From assembly GCF_000022085.1 (NCBI RefSeq), contig NC_011894.1:4517001-4581000 (forward strand): a stretch of DNA of 64,000 nt. The letters run 5' to 3'. This DNA is from Methylobacterium nodulans ORS 2060. GTDB taxonomy: Bacteria; Pseudomonadota; Alphaproteobacteria; Rhizobiales; Beijerinckiaceae. The position numbers were made by a program, and so were the translations under genes. Positions 27,144 to 35,493 of this stretch are shown in pieces (the first letter of the stretch is position 1; each line of letters starts with the position of its first letter). The notes beneath the pieces are model-generated. The model had not been told where the DNA came from. It did no database searches and saw nothing but the letters and a program-made list of their open reading frames with translations.

Positions 27144-27725
27144 TCAATCCGCATCCCGCGTGCCGTCCTCCACTTCCAGCCCGACGGCGTCGAGATCGTC
27201 CTCGGGCTCGTGGGAATCGAGTCCGGACGCCTCCGCGAGATTGCGGGCGGCCCGGCGCAGGAGCTTGCGCAGGCGCCGCTTCTCCTTGTTGTCGAAGCCG
27301 TCGAGCATCTCGGCCTCGACCTCGTCCCAGATCCGGTCGATCGCGGCGGCCTTGGCGAGGCCCGCCTCGGTGAGGCGCACGCGCACGATGCGGCCGTCCG
27401 CGGCCTCGGTCCGGCGCTCGACGAAGCCGAGGGCGGCAAGACGCGTCACGGTCTTGGAGGCGGTGGGCGGCCGCACCCGCAGGGTCGCCGCGAGGTCGCC
27501 CATGGTCATGGTGCCCGCCGCGGCGAGCACCTGGACCACCTGTTCCTGTCCGGCGAAGAGGTTGAGGGCGGCGAGCCGGTCGCCGATCCGCGCGCGGTGC
27601 ATGCGGGCCGCCTGCACCAGCGCCCAGCCGACGCTCTTGGCGCCGGGCGGGCGCAGCGCCTTCGAGGACTTGCGGCGCGGCGCCTCGTCGGCCTCCACCA
27701 GCATCGCCTGCTCGGCCGTTGCCAT
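27144..27725 (-). CDS. MarR-family transcriptional regulator
   Basis: 193 residues from ATG 27725 (MATAEQAMLVEADEA). Winged helix-turn-helix: LFAGQEQVVQVLAAAGTMTMGDLAATLRVRPPTASKTVTRLAALGFVERRTEAADGRIVRVRLTEAGLAKA, the DNA-recognition helix being RPPTASKTVTRL and the wing ADGRIVRVRLT. An acidic C-terminal tail (HEPEDDLDAVGLEVEDGTRD) is added. Regulates an unknown target, plausibly itself and the divergent creatininase gene, given the shared 192-bp intergenic region and the site at 27778. Confidence 0.92.
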   Translation of the reverse strand: MATAEQAMLVEADEAPRRKSSKALRPPGAKSVGWALVQAARMHRARIGDRLAALNLFAGQEQVVQVLAAAGTMTMGDLAATLRVRPPTASKTVTRLAALGFVERRTEAADGRIVRVRLTEAGLAKAAAIDRIWDEVEAEMLDGFDNKEKRRLRKLLRRAARNLAEASGLDSHEPEDDLDAVGLEVEDGTRDAD

Positions 27726-27777
27726 CCGATCCTTCCTTCTGCCGCAGAGGCCGCGCGGATGTCTCCGCCGCCGCGCA

Positions 27778-27792
27778 TGAGACACTATACGG
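27778..27792 (+). promoter_or_regulatory. Operator-like site upstream of MarR and creatininase genes
   Basis: TGAGACACTATACGG shares 11 of its first 12 bases with the palindromic TGATACACTATATCA at 28719-28733. It lies 53 bp before the MarR start on the minus strand, a typical autoregulation position. Confidence 0.4.
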
Positions 27793-27917
27793 CCATCTGC
27801 CGCCGGGCCGTGACGGTCCGATGACAGATTGCGGCCGGCGCACGGCCGCGGTTCGGCGGGACGGTAGGCGAGGGCGCCGGGCCTCCTTATCTCAGGGCGT
27901 CGATCTGGAGGACCCTC

Positions 27918-28721
27918 ATGCCGGCCCGCTCCTGGCAGGACCTGACCACCGCGGAGATCCGCGCCCGCCCGCTGCACCGCGCCATCGCCGTCCTGCCCGT
28001 GGCGGCGGTGGAGCAGCACGGGCCGCACCTGCCGCTCGGCACCGACGTGATCATCGCCGAGGGCTACCTCGCCCGCATGCGCGCCCTGGTGCCGGAGGAC
28101 CTCGAGGTTCTCCTCCTGCCGGTCCAGGCGGTGGGCAAGTCCGACGAGCATCTGAGCTTTCCCGGCACGCTGACCCTCTCCGGTCCGACGGCGCTCGCCG
28201 CCTGGGTCGAGATCGGCACCGCGGTGCACCGCGCCGGATGCCGCAAGCTCGTCATCGTCACCTCGCATGGCGGCAACAGCGCGCTGATCGACCTCGTCGC
28301 CCTCGAATTGCGCCGCAGCTGCGGGCTCGTCGCGGTCACCACGGCGTGGAGCCGGTTCGGCTACCCGCCCGGGCTGTTTCCGCCGGAGGAGGTGCGTCAC
28401 GGCATCCATGGCGGCGCCGTCGAGACGGCCCTGATGCTGGCCCTTCGCCCCGACCTCGTGCGCCGCGACGAGCTGCGGGACTTCATGCCGCGCAGCCGCG
28501 CGATGGAGCGGGATTTCACCCATCTGCGGGCGGGGCGCCCCGCCGCCTTCGCGTGGCTCGCCGAGGACCTCAACCCGTCCGGCGCGATCGGCGACGCGAC
28601 GCTCGCTACCCTCGATGCCGGCGAGGCCGCCCTCGCGCATGGCGCGCGCGCCTTCGTCGAGCTGCTGCGCGATGTCGACCGCTTCAGCCTGACCGGGACG
28701 CCCTCCCGGTCGGCGGAGTGA
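27918..28721 (+). CDS. Creatininase-family amidohydrolase
   Basis: 267 residues. The di-metal creatininase motif set is present: AVLPVAAVEQHGPHLPLGTDVIIAEG (Glu, His, Asp ligands), VGKSDEHLSFPGTLTL, VIVTSHGGNSALIDL, VRHGIHGGAVETALMLAL (His and Glu ligands). The family includes creatinine amidohydrolase, MftE-type peptidases and formamide hydrolases of riboflavin-like pathways; no partner gene decides between them. Followed after 63 bp by the COG0523 GTPase. Its TGA stop is also the first three bases of the palindrome at 28719. Confidence 0.88.
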   Translation: MPARSWQDLTTAEIRARPLHRAIAVLPVAAVEQHGPHLPLGTDVIIAEGYLARMRALVPEDLEVLLLPVQAVGKSDEHLSFPGTLTLSGPTALAAWVEIGTAVHRAGCRKLVIVTSHGGNSALIDLVALELRRSCGLVAVTTAWSRFGYPPGLFPPEEVRHGIHGGAVETALMLALRPDLVRRDELRDFMPRSRAMERDFTHLRAGRPAAFAWLAEDLNPSGAIGDATLATLDAGEAALAHGARAFVELLRDVDRFSLTGTPSRSAE

Positions 28722-28733
28722 TACACTATATCA
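28719..28733. promoter_or_regulatory. Palindromic operator candidate upstream of the COG0523 GTPase
   Basis: TGATA-CACTA-TATCA: perfect 5-bp arms around a 5-bp centre, 51 bp before the GTPase start. It overlaps the creatininase stop codon. The AT-rich palindrome resembles zinc-uptake-regulator (Zur) boxes in general form, and COG0523 genes are often Zur targets, but its core is also found at 27778, so the MarR protein is an equal candidate. Confidence 0.45.
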
Positions 28734-28784
28734 TTCGCTCCTCTGCCGCCCCGTACCGGCGGTCCAGCCCCTCAGGTTTGCCGT

Positions 28785-29747
28785 ATGTCGGACAAGATCC
28801 CCGTCACCGTGCTCACCGGCTATCTCGGCGCCGGCAAGACCACGCTTCTCAACCGCATCCTCACCGAGCCGCACGGCAAGCGCTACGCCGTGATCGTCAA
28901 CGAGTTCGGCGAGATCGGCATCGACAACGACCTCGTGGTCGGGGCCGACGAGGAAGTGTTCGAGATGAACAACGGCTGCATCTGCTGCACCGTGCGCGGC
29001 GACCTGATCCGCATCATGGACGGCCTGATGAAGCGGAGGGGCAAGTTCGACGCGATCATCGTCGAAACGACCGGCCTCGCCGATCCGGCTCCCGTCGCCC
29101 AGACCTTCTTCGTCGATCAGGACGTCGGCGAGGCGGCGCGCCTCGACGCGGTGGTGACCGTGGCGGATGCCAAGTGGCTGTCCGAGCGCCTCAAGGACGC
29201 GCCCGAGGCGAAGAACCAGATCGCCTTTGCGGACGTGATCCTGCTCAACAAGGCCGACCTCGTCGACGAGGCCGGGCTCGCCGCGGTCGAGCGCCAGATC
29301 CGGGCGATCAATCCCTCCGCCGTCATCCACCGCACGGTGCAGTGCAACCTGCCCCTCGATGCGGTGCTCGACCGCAAGGCCTTCGACCTCGACCGGATCA
29401 TGACCGTCGAGCCGGAATTCCTGGAGGAGGGCCACCACCATCACCATTCCGACGACATCCAGTCGGTCTCGGCGCGGCTGCCCGGCGCGGTCGATCCCAA
29501 CAAGTTCATGCCCTGGATCTCGGACCTCACGCAGGTGCAGGGGCCGGACATCCTGCGCTGCAAGGGCATCGTCAGCTTCCCCGACGAGCCGCGCCGCTTC
29601 GTGTTCCAGGGCGTGCACATGATCCTCGACGGCGACCTGCAGGGCGAGTGGCCGGCGGGCGATCCGCGCGAGTCCCGCGTGGTCTTCATCGGCCGCAATC
29701 TCGATCCGGAGAAGATCCGCAAGGGTTTCGAGGCCACGAAGGCATGA
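28785..29747 (+). CDS. COG0523-family G3E GTPase (CobW/ZNG-like metallochaperone)
   Basis: 320 residues. GTPase motifs: Walker [14 protein letters not shown] (residues 11-23), the metal-binding CxCC at C65-C67-C68 (NNGCICCTV), Walker B/switch [13 protein letters not shown] and the base-recognition NKAD in [12 protein letters not shown] histidine run in [11 protein letters not shown] (about residue 215) can bind zinc, cobalt or nickel. The C-terminal CobW_C domain ([25 protein letters not shown]) follows. The protein should use GTP to load a metal, most likely zinc, into a client protein. No cobalamin gene is adjacent, so CobW itself is unlikely. Confidence 0.93.
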   Translation: MSDKIPVTVLTGYLGAGKTTLLNRILTEPHGKRYAVIVNEFGEIGIDNDLVVGADEEVFEMNNGCICCTVRGDLIRIMDGLMKRRGKFDAIIVETTGLADPAPVAQTFFVDQDVGEAARLDAVVTVADAKWLSERLKDAPEAKNQIAFADVILLNKADLVDEAGLAAVERQIRAINPSAVIHRTVQCNLPLDAVLDRKAFDLDRIMTVEPEFLEEGHHHHHSDDIQSVSARLPGAVDPNKFMPWISDLTQVQGPDILRCKGIVSFPDEPRRFVFQGVHMILDGDLQGEWPAGDPRESRVVFIGRNLDPEKIRKGFEATKA

Positions 29748-29882
29748 TCCGTCGGGCGGCGCTGGACCGATAGGGCCGGATTCCTCCCGCGCCCGGCCAG
29801 CGGGCTCGCCTGTCTGCCCGCGCTGAGCTAGACCGGATCATGGTCGGGCGGCGCGGGCCGCCATCCCGCGCGGGGGCCGGTC

Positions 29883-31481
29883 ATGGCGGGGGTCAAGGAG
29901 AAGGCGGCGGAGGGGCAGGGGCGCCTGATGCCGCTTCTCGTCGCGGCGGTGTGCCTGGGGCTGCTCGGGCTGCCGGTCGCCGTCTGGTTCGATCTCAGCG
30001 CCCTGACCGAGCAGATGCTGCGCCAGCAGGCGAACGAGACCGGGCGCCTGATCAACGACGTGCGCGGCTTCTATGCCACCGAGGTGGTCGACCGGGTGCT
30101 GAAGGCCGACCGTCCGGTCTCGGTCACGCACGATTTCCGCACCACGCCCGGCGCGATCCCGATCCCCGCGACGCTGTCGATCGAGCTCGGCCGGCGCATC
30201 AGCGACCGCGACGGGGCGATGCGCTACCGCTTCGTCTCCGACCTGCCGTTCCGCAATCGGGAGGCCCAGACCCTCGATACCTTCCAGCGCGGGGCCCTCG
30301 ACGCGTTGCGCGCCGCCCATCCGGAGGCCCGCAAGCCCGTGGTCGAGGTCACGGGCTCGATCTTCGACCGGCAGGTGCGGATCGCGAGTCCGATCGTGAT
30401 GGGGCCGGTCTGCGTCGCCTGCCACAACAGCCACCCGTTGAGCCCCAAGAACGACTGGGCGGTGGGCGACGTGCGCGGCATCCAGGAGATCGCGATCCGC
30501 CAGCCCATCGAGGCGAACATCTTCGCCTTCAAGTTCCTGCTCGCCTACCTCGTGCTGGCGGCCAGCGCGGGCCTCGCCGTGATCCTGCTGCAGGGCCGCC
30601 AAGCGCGGCTGATCCGCGCCATGAACCGCGAACTCGCCACCGCCAACGACTTCCTGGCCTCGATCTCGCTCAAGATCGCCAAGTACCTGCCGCCGCAGAT
30701 CTACCGCCGCATCTTCAGCGGCGAGAAGGACGTGGTGGTGCAGACCGAGCGCAAGAAGCTCACCATCTTCTTCTCGGACATCAAGGACTTCACCGCCTCG
30801 ACGGAGCGGCTGCAGCCCGAGGAGCTGACGGCCCTCCTCAACGAATACTTCACGGAGATGGCCGCCATCGCCGAGCGGCACGGCGGCACGATCGACAAGT
30901 TCATCGGCGACGCGATGCTGGTGTTCTTCGGCGATCCCGAGACGCTCGGCGTCAAGGGCGACGCCCGGGCCTGCCTCGCCATGGCGGTGGAGATGCAGCG
31001 GCGCCTGGAGCAGCTCAACGCGGCATGGCGGCGGCGCGGCATCGAGATCCCGTTCCGCGCCCGCATGGGCATCAACACGGGCTATTGCAACGTCGGCAAT
31101 TTCGGCAGCGACGACCGCATGGACTACACGATCATCGGGGCGGAGGCGAACCTCGCCGCGCGCCTCCAGATGATCGCCGAGCCCGGCGGCATCATGCTGA
31201 GCTTCGAGACCTACGCGCAGGTGCGCGACGTCGTGCGGGCGACGCCGCAGCCGCCGATCCGCATGAAGGGAATCAGCCGCGAGATCGTGCCCTACGCGGT
31301 CGAGGGGCTGGCCGGGGACCTCGCGGCCGACGCGACCGTGATCTCGGAGCACGCCGCCGGGCTCGACCTGTTCATCGATCTCGGGGCGCTCGACGACGCG
31401 GCGGCCGAGCGGGCGCGCCGCCGCCTCGCGGAGGCCCTTCAGGCCCTCGATGCGCGCGGCGCCCGGCCGAGCGCGGCCTAG
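29883..31481 (+). CDS. Class III adenylate/guanylate cyclase with a DUF3365-type c-haem-binding sensor domain
   Basis: 532 residues. TM helix 1 at about 17-36, an extracytoplasmic domain (about 40-215) of the Tll0287-like/DUF3365 type with a covalent-haem motif CVACH at 177-181 (GPVCVACHNSHPLSPKNDW), TM helix 2 at about 218-236, a short linker helix (NRELATANDFLASISLKIAKYLPPQIYRRIF) and a catalytic domain. The cyclase has both metal aspartates (D299 in FFSDIKDFT, D343 in KFIGDAMLVFFGDP), the purine-selecting Lys in DKFIGD and Asp in MDYTIIGAEANLAARL, consistent with cAMP synthesis. Predicted to report redox state, NO, CO or oxygen. Monocistronic. Confidence 0.9.
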   Translation: MAGVKEKAAEGQGRLMPLLVAAVCLGLLGLPVAVWFDLSALTEQMLRQQANETGRLINDVRGFYATEVVDRVLKADRPVSVTHDFRTTPGAIPIPATLSIELGRRISDRDGAMRYRFVSDLPFRNREAQTLDTFQRGALDALRAAHPEARKPVVEVTGSIFDRQVRIASPIVMGPVCVACHNSHPLSPKNDWAVGDVRGIQEIAIRQPIEANIFAFKFLLAYLVLAASAGLAVILLQGRQARLIRAMNRELATANDFLASISLKIAKYLPPQIYRRIFSGEKDVVVQTERKKLTIFFSDIKDFTASTERLQPEELTALLNEYFTEMAAIAERHGGTIDKFIGDAMLVFFGDPETLGVKGDARACLAMAVEMQRRLEQLNAAWRRRGIEIPFRARMGINTGYCNVGNFGSDDRMDYTIIGAEANLAARLQMIAEPGGIMLSFETYAQVRDVVRATPQPPIRMKGISREIVPYAVEGLAGDLAADATVISEHAAGLDLFIDLGALDDAAAERARRRLAEALQALDARGARPSAA

Positions 31482-31629
31482 GCAGGGTGGCGGGGCCGCG
31501 CCACGCTGCTTGGATTGCTTCGATTCCGCATCCTTCGCCGAAGTGTCTCACGGTCCGGCGAAGGATGCCTGGAGAAGGATGCTTGGCGCGCTCGGGCGGA
31601 AGCGGCTGACCGCCGCGGCGATCCCGAGG

Positions 31630-32280
31630 TCAGCGGACCGTGACCTGGTCCTTGATGCGCTCGAACGCCGCCCGGCTGAGGACGCGCTTCGACACGAGTT
31701 CCTGCGGCGAGCCATAGGGGCGTCGGGCGATGATCGCCTTGCCGATGAGGCCGCCGCCGCGCAGACCGTTGAGCTCGGCGAGCGTGGCGGTGTTGAGATC
31801 GATGCCGCTGGCGGCGGGCGCCGCGGCCTGAGACGGCTCCTCCGGGGGCGGGCCTGCGTCCGGCATGGGCTCCGGCTCCGCCGCCGCGACGGGCGGTGGG
31901 AAGACCGGTGGGGACGCGGGCGGTGCCGGATCGGCCCGGGCCTCGGTGACCGGCGCAACGGGGTCCGGGACCGGCGGACGCGAGCGCGCCTCGCCCCCGT
32001 CGGGACCCGGATAGACCAAGCGCACCGGATCCGGATCGTCGCCGGGCGAGGCCGTGGGCTGCGGGACCGCCGGAGGGGAGGGCGCCGCCGCAGAGGCCAC
32101 GACCCTGGGCGGCTGGGACAGCGGATCGGATGCGGCGAGCCGGCCGGTGAGGGATTGCCAAATCCCCGCAAGGCCCGCTGCCAGGACCACGATGACGAAA
32201 GCGCGCGTGATGGCTGAACCGGTCAGCATGGCGAGAGATCCGAGCATTGGATCTTCAGAAACTCTCGATGACCGTGTCAT
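31630..32280 (-). CDS. Helix-hairpin-helix (ComEA-like) membrane-anchored protein
   Basis: 216 residues; an internal ATG at 32247 (MLGSLAMLTGSAITRAF) may be the true start. One transmembrane helix (AFVIVVLAAGLAGIWQSL), a long Pro/Ala/Glu-rich linker of ~110 residues and a C-terminal HhH domain, SGIDLNTATLAELNGLRGGGLIGKAIIARRPYGSPQELVSKRVLSRAAFERIKDQVTV. That domain binds DNA in ComEA, but the 'LNxAtlaeL' form also occurs in proteins unrelated to competence. The linker suggests it spans the periplasm. No com genes are adjacent. Confidence 0.8.
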   Translation of the reverse strand: MTRSSRVSEDPMLGSLAMLTGSAITRAFVIVVLAAGLAGIWQSLTGRLAASDPLSQPPRVVASAAAPSPPAVPQPTASPGDDPDPVRLVYPGPDGGEARSRPPVPDPVAPVTEARADPAPPASPPVFPPPVAAAEPEPMPDAGPPPEEPSQAAAPAASGIDLNTATLAELNGLRGGGLIGKAIIARRPYGSPQELVSKRVLSRAAFERIKDQVTVR

Positions 32281-32346
32281 TTTAGTGACGCGGTGCCGGG
32301 GTGTCTGGCGGCCTTAAGCGCAGCCGGAGGATTCCGGCATCGCCCG

Positions 32347-33090
32347 TCAGGTCTCGTCCGCGTCGAGGTGACGCCCCTCATGCGAGAGGTGGAGGTAGTT
32401 CTGGTTGAACAGCACCACCCGCTCGAACGACTCCAGCTTGTGGATGGTCAGTTCCCGCCCGCCGAGGGTGATGAAGCCGGTGCTGCGGAGTTCCTGCAGG
32501 GTGCGGTTCACGTGGACCACGGAGAGGCCGATCGTGTCGGCGATCTCGGCCTGGGTGAGGGGCAGGTCGCAGCTGCTGCCGCGGGTGAGCCCGAGGACCC
32601 GCATCCGCACGAACAGCTCGCACAGGAGGTGGCCCAGGCGTTCGAAGGCCGTGCGCTGCCCGACATTGACCGTCCATTCCCGCTGAATCGAGGCTGCGGT
32701 CAGGGCATCCCAGCAGAGGGCCTGCATCAGGCGCGGATGGGCCATGAGGAGCTGCTCCGCGGCGTCGAGCGGGATCTCGGCCAGCGTGACGGCGGTGATG
32801 GTCCCGATCGAATGGTCCATCTCGCGCAGGATCGGCGCGCCGATGTCGCAGACATCGCCTGGAAGCAGGTAGGCGACGATCTGCCGGCGGCCATCCTCCA
32901 AGGTCTTGTAGCGGCAAGCCCATCCATCGAGCACCAGATTGATGAATTGAGGCACGTCTCCTTCGTGGATGATGTCGTCCCGCGCACGGACTCGCCGCGT
33001 CCGAAGCCGCGCGAGCGCATCGAGCGACTCCTTCTCCTCTGACGAGAGGCGAGTGTAATGCTCGAGCTTGCGGATCAGATATTGAGCCAA
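32347..33090 (-). CDS. Crp/Fnr-family transcriptional regulator
   Basis: About 247 residues from TTG 33090; the frame is open to ATG 33183, but the added MRRSGRRANLC... leader is unlike the family, which begins near LIRKLEHYTRLS. A cyclic-nucleotide-binding-fold domain (IIHEGDVPQFINLVLDGWACRYKTLEDGRRQIVAYLLPGDVCDIGAP) and a C-terminal winged helix (DLPLTQAEIADTIGLSVVHVNRTLQELRSTGFITLGGRELTIHKL) are visible. The N-terminal Cys cluster of oxygen-sensing FNR is absent. Such regulators are numerous in Methylobacteriaceae and their effectors are mostly unknown. Divergent from the gene at 33380. Confidence 0.9.
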   Translation of the reverse strand: MAQYLIRKLEHYTRLSSEEKESLDALARLRTRRVRARDDIIHEGDVPQFINLVLDGWACRYKTLEDGRRQIVAYLLPGDVCDIGAPILREMDHSIGTITAVTLAEIPLDAAEQLLMAHPRLMQALCWDALTAASIQREWTVNVGQRTAFERLGHLLCELFVRMRVLGLTRGSSCDLPLTQAEIADTIGLSVVHVNRTLQELRSTGFITLGGRELTIHKLESFERVVLFNQNYLHLSHEGRHLDADET

Positions 33091-33379
33091 AGCGTGACCG
33101 ATCCCGAGGAGCACAGCAGAGTTTGGCCGGAAACGCTCGGGTTCGGATCTACATAAGTTAGCTCGTCGGCCAGAGCGCCGCATCTCGGGACGGCTCTTCC
33201 GGCTGAGGCATGGTGGCCGAGACGCAGGTGGTCCGCCCGCCGATCCCTGAGCTGCGCGAGTGTTGCGGCCCGATCACAAGGGCGGTGGAACCGAAAGCTC
33301 GGCCGCAGACGAGGGATTGTGATCCGCGCCGGGATTGGCAGGGTTGAAGCCAGAGGCGGCGTACAGTCCCGAGGACCCC

Positions 33380-33631
33380 ATGACATCACAGAATTCGCCT
33401 GCGATGTGGCACGGGTCGGCCACGGCACTGCCCGGGTATGGTGCGACCAGAGCCTGCCCGTCAGGCGGCGATCGACTGGCCGATGCCTTGGCTCCGGGGC
33501 TGCAGGCCGCCTTCGGAGGCTGTCTCGCGGAGGCGCTCCCCTGCGAACTCGCGGAGAGCCTCGCCGAACTCCTGGTGCGGCTCGACGGCGAGCCCGCCTC
33601 CCACGCCCGAGATCACAACCCGCGTCGTTAA
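33380..33631 (+). CDS. Small protein with NepR-like helix (candidate)
   Basis: 83 residues from ATG 33380, behind GAGGA. The C-terminal half, LADALAPGLQAAFGGCLAEALPCELAESLAELLVRLDGEP, has the spacing of the NepR core (LR.xYddvv.EpvPdrl.dLL..Ld), the small anti-sigma factor of the alphaproteobacterial general stress response, of which this group carries several paralogues. It lacks EcfG or PhyR neighbours. Alternatively an unrelated helical protein; the match is by eye only. Confidence 0.45.
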   Translation: MTSQNSPAMWHGSATALPGYGATRACPSGGDRLADALAPGLQAAFGGCLAEALPCELAESLAELLVRLDGEPASHARDHNPRR

Positions 33632-33638
33632 GAGTCCC

Positions 33639-33914
33639 ATGACCGAACCCGCTCCTGAACCGACCCGCATCCTCACCTTCCCCCAGGCGGTTCCCGCCGC
33701 GCCCGCGGACGAGAACACGGCCTCGATGATCGAGGTGCTGCAGGAACAGCTGCGGCTCGCGCGCGAGGGCAAGCTGCGCTCGGTCGCCGTCGTCTCGGTT
33801 TCCTCGGACGGGGCATCGATCGGGACGCAATGGTCCTGCACCCATGGGGATATTTCGAGCCTGATCGGCAAGCTCACGGTGCTCGCCCACGACATGATGG
33901 CTGCCCGCAAGTAA
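33639..33914 (+). CDS. Small hypothetical protein, 91 aa
   Basis: Starts ATG 33639, 7 bp after the preceding small gene, so probably the same transcript. MTEPAPEPTRILTFPQA leader, then a helix (SMIEVLQEQLRLAREGKLRSVAVVSVSSDG), two short strands (IGTQWSCTHG) and a final helix (ISSLIGKLTVLAHDMMAARK). This alpha-beta-alpha pattern with one Cys is not one I can name; similar short proteins occur as repeated orphans in related genomes, from memory. Confidence 0.7.
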   Translation: MTEPAPEPTRILTFPQAVPAAPADENTASMIEVLQEQLRLAREGKLRSVAVVSVSSDGASIGTQWSCTHGDISSLIGKLTVLAHDMMAARK

Positions 33915-34025
33915 CGCCCCGACACGGGCGCGGCGTCACCCGTTGCGGAGGCGCCGCGCATTCGCCCGCACCCGCCGGCGAGCGGTGCCGCCAGCCGGAA
34001 CCAGGGTCCTGTCAGCGCGGCGACC

Positions 34026-34619
34026 TCATGGAATAGCCCCCTGCGGCAGCGTGAACCCGTTCGGCAGGCGCGGCGGGGAGTCCGCCTGATCGGCTTTCGA
34101 ATTCGCTTTCGGCTTCGGCGCCGCAGCCCGTTTCGGCGCTTCCGCCTTCGGGGCCTTGGCCACCGCAACCTTGGGGGCATCGCCGCAGCTGCGGAACTGC
34201 AGCGCGGCGAGGACGCCCGCTCCGTCATCCTCCAGGATGCGCAGGGTGGCGGGCAGGCCGTCAATGCTCTCGCCCCACCGGATCGCGGCGCCGCTCTGCG
34301 CCTCCAGGCTCGCTGGCGCGGCGCCGCGGCGCAGCGTGTCGAGATCCGGCCCGTAGGCGGTCGCGGCTTTGCCGCGGATCACCACCTGAAGCACCTGCAA
34401 CTCGTCCGGCGTGAGCGGGCGCAGGGGGTTCTCCCGCCTCAGCGTCCCCCGGCGCGTGACCCAGAGGGCGAAGCCCTTGCCGCCGGCGTATTGCGCCGCC
34501 TGCCCGCCGCAGGCGATGGGCGCGGGCGCCTGAGCCCAAGCTGCCTGAGCCCAAGCTGCCTGAGCCCAAGCCGCGCCGACGCCTACCAGCAGGGCGGCGA
34601 GCCCGAGCCGCAGCCTCAC
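34026..34619 (-). CDS. Secreted hypothetical protein with a repeated signal-peptide motif
   Basis: 197 residues. The leader MRLRLGLAALLVGVGA is followed by three copies of AWAQA, each a possible signal-peptidase site, encoded by a 15-bp tandem repeat (34528-34572). The mature part (CGGQAAQYAGGKGFALWVTRRGTLRRENPLRPLTPDELQVLQVVIRGKAATAYGPD) is not a family I know; the tail is Lys/Ala/Pro-rich. Overlaps the next upstream gene by ATGA (34616-34619). Confidence 0.7.
   Translation of the reverse strand: MRLRLGLAALLVGVGAAWAQAAWAQAAWAQAPAPIACGGQAAQYAGGKGFALWVTRRGTLRRENPLRPLTPDELQVLQVVIRGKAATAYGPDLDTLRRGAAPASLEAQSGAAIRWGESIDGLPATLRILEDDGAGVLAALQFRSCGDAPKVAVAKAPKAEAPKRAAAPKPKANSKADQADSPPRLPNGFTLPQGAIP
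34528..34572. repeat. 15-bp tandem repeat, three units
   Basis: GCCTGAGCCCAAGCT at 34528-34542 and 34543-34557, and GCCTGAGCCCAAGCC at 34558-34572. It encodes the threefold AWAQA at the signal-peptide cleavage region on the minus strand; copy number could vary without a frameshift. Confidence 0.9.
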
Positions 34620-34960
34620 CGGGCGCCTCTCTCGCCGCGGGGAGCCGGTCCGCGCTCGGACGGGTCATGGTCGATCACCAGGGGGCCTCCCCGCATCGGC
34701 GGCCGTGGGCCCTCGATCCGCACCGGGTCCGGCGAGACTGGCATGCCGTCCGAGGTCACCTCCAGCGAGGGGGCGGTGCGGTCGACGGGGCTCTTCGGCC
34801 GGGGCCCGATCGCGTCGTAGAGCTCGTCCCCGCGTTCCTCCAGCAGTTCCTCCCGCGGCAGCCGCAGGGGCGGGCGCCGGTCCGCCGCGTGGACGATCAG
34901 CAGGACGATTCCGACTGCGAGGATCACGGCCGCGACGGCCAGGAACACGACCATATCCAC
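34616..34960 (-). CDS. Small single-pass membrane protein
   Basis: 114 residues. An N-terminal helix (MVVFLAVAAVILAVGIVLLIVHA) anchors it in the membrane; the rest is a Pro/Arg/Glu-rich cytoplasmic or periplasmic tail (LPREELLEERGDELYDAIGPRP). No recognised family. It is coupled to the downstream secreted protein by a 4-bp overlap. Confidence 0.6.
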   Translation of the reverse strand: MDMVVFLAVAAVILAVGIVLLIVHAADRRPPLRLPREELLEERGDELYDAIGPRPKSPVDRTAPSLEVTSDGMPVSPDPVRIEGPRPPMRGGPLVIDHDPSERGPAPRGERGAR

Positions 34961-35128
34961 TCTGCCCGAGGCTGCCCCGCCTGCCGTCCGCGCTGAATTC
35001 CGTCTCGGAGAGGACGGTGAGGCGTCGCCGCCTCGGCGAACGACGGATCCTCGGTTCCCGCCCGATCTACCCGAAGGCGAATCCGGATTCCACTTCCTCC
35101 GGGCGTCGAGCCGGTCGGAGGCGGGGCC

Positions 35129-35326
35129 TCAATCGACCAGGAAGCCCGCATGCCGCAGGTCCGCCTCGACGGCCCTAAACAGGTCGTCCTCCGGATTCCC
35201 CGCGGCGCTCACCGCCTCGTCCGGCTCGACCGGCCGCGACGCGGCCTCGCCGTGGGGGCACGGGCCCGGCCCGGTCCAGGCAAGGGGAGCACGGGCCGGT
35301 TCGAGAACGGCGGCAATGGACGTCAT
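35129..35326 (-). CDS. Small hypothetical protein
   Basis: 65 residues from ATG 35326: MTSIAAVLEPARAPLAWTGPGPCPHGEAASRPVEPDEAVSAAGNPEDDLFRAVEADLRHAGFLVD. Pro/Ala-rich with an acidic C-terminal helix; no family recognised. It lies between the small membrane protein and the divergent PEP carboxylase homologue. An open frame of this length is weak evidence in high-GC DNA. Confidence 0.4.
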   Translation of the reverse strand: MTSIAAVLEPARAPLAWTGPGPCPHGEAASRPVEPDEAVSAAGNPEDDLFRAVEADLRHAGFLVD

Positions 35327-35493
35327 GCGGTATACCCCCGTTCCGCGCATCGGACCGAATCGCCGCGGCGTCGGACTATGTTAACGCTTCTTCTTGTCTT
35401 GCGGGCAATCTCGGCCGAAGAGCGGCCGGCCCGCTCGGGCGGAACGGACCTTGCGTCGCCGCAGGCCGCGCCCCGCCTTCGCTGCGACGAGTG

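Noticed and set aside
28719..28733. Naming the palindrome a Zur box outright
   Set aside because: Form and position fit, but the same core is upstream of a MarR gene, and without a search against known boxes the regulator cannot be decided.
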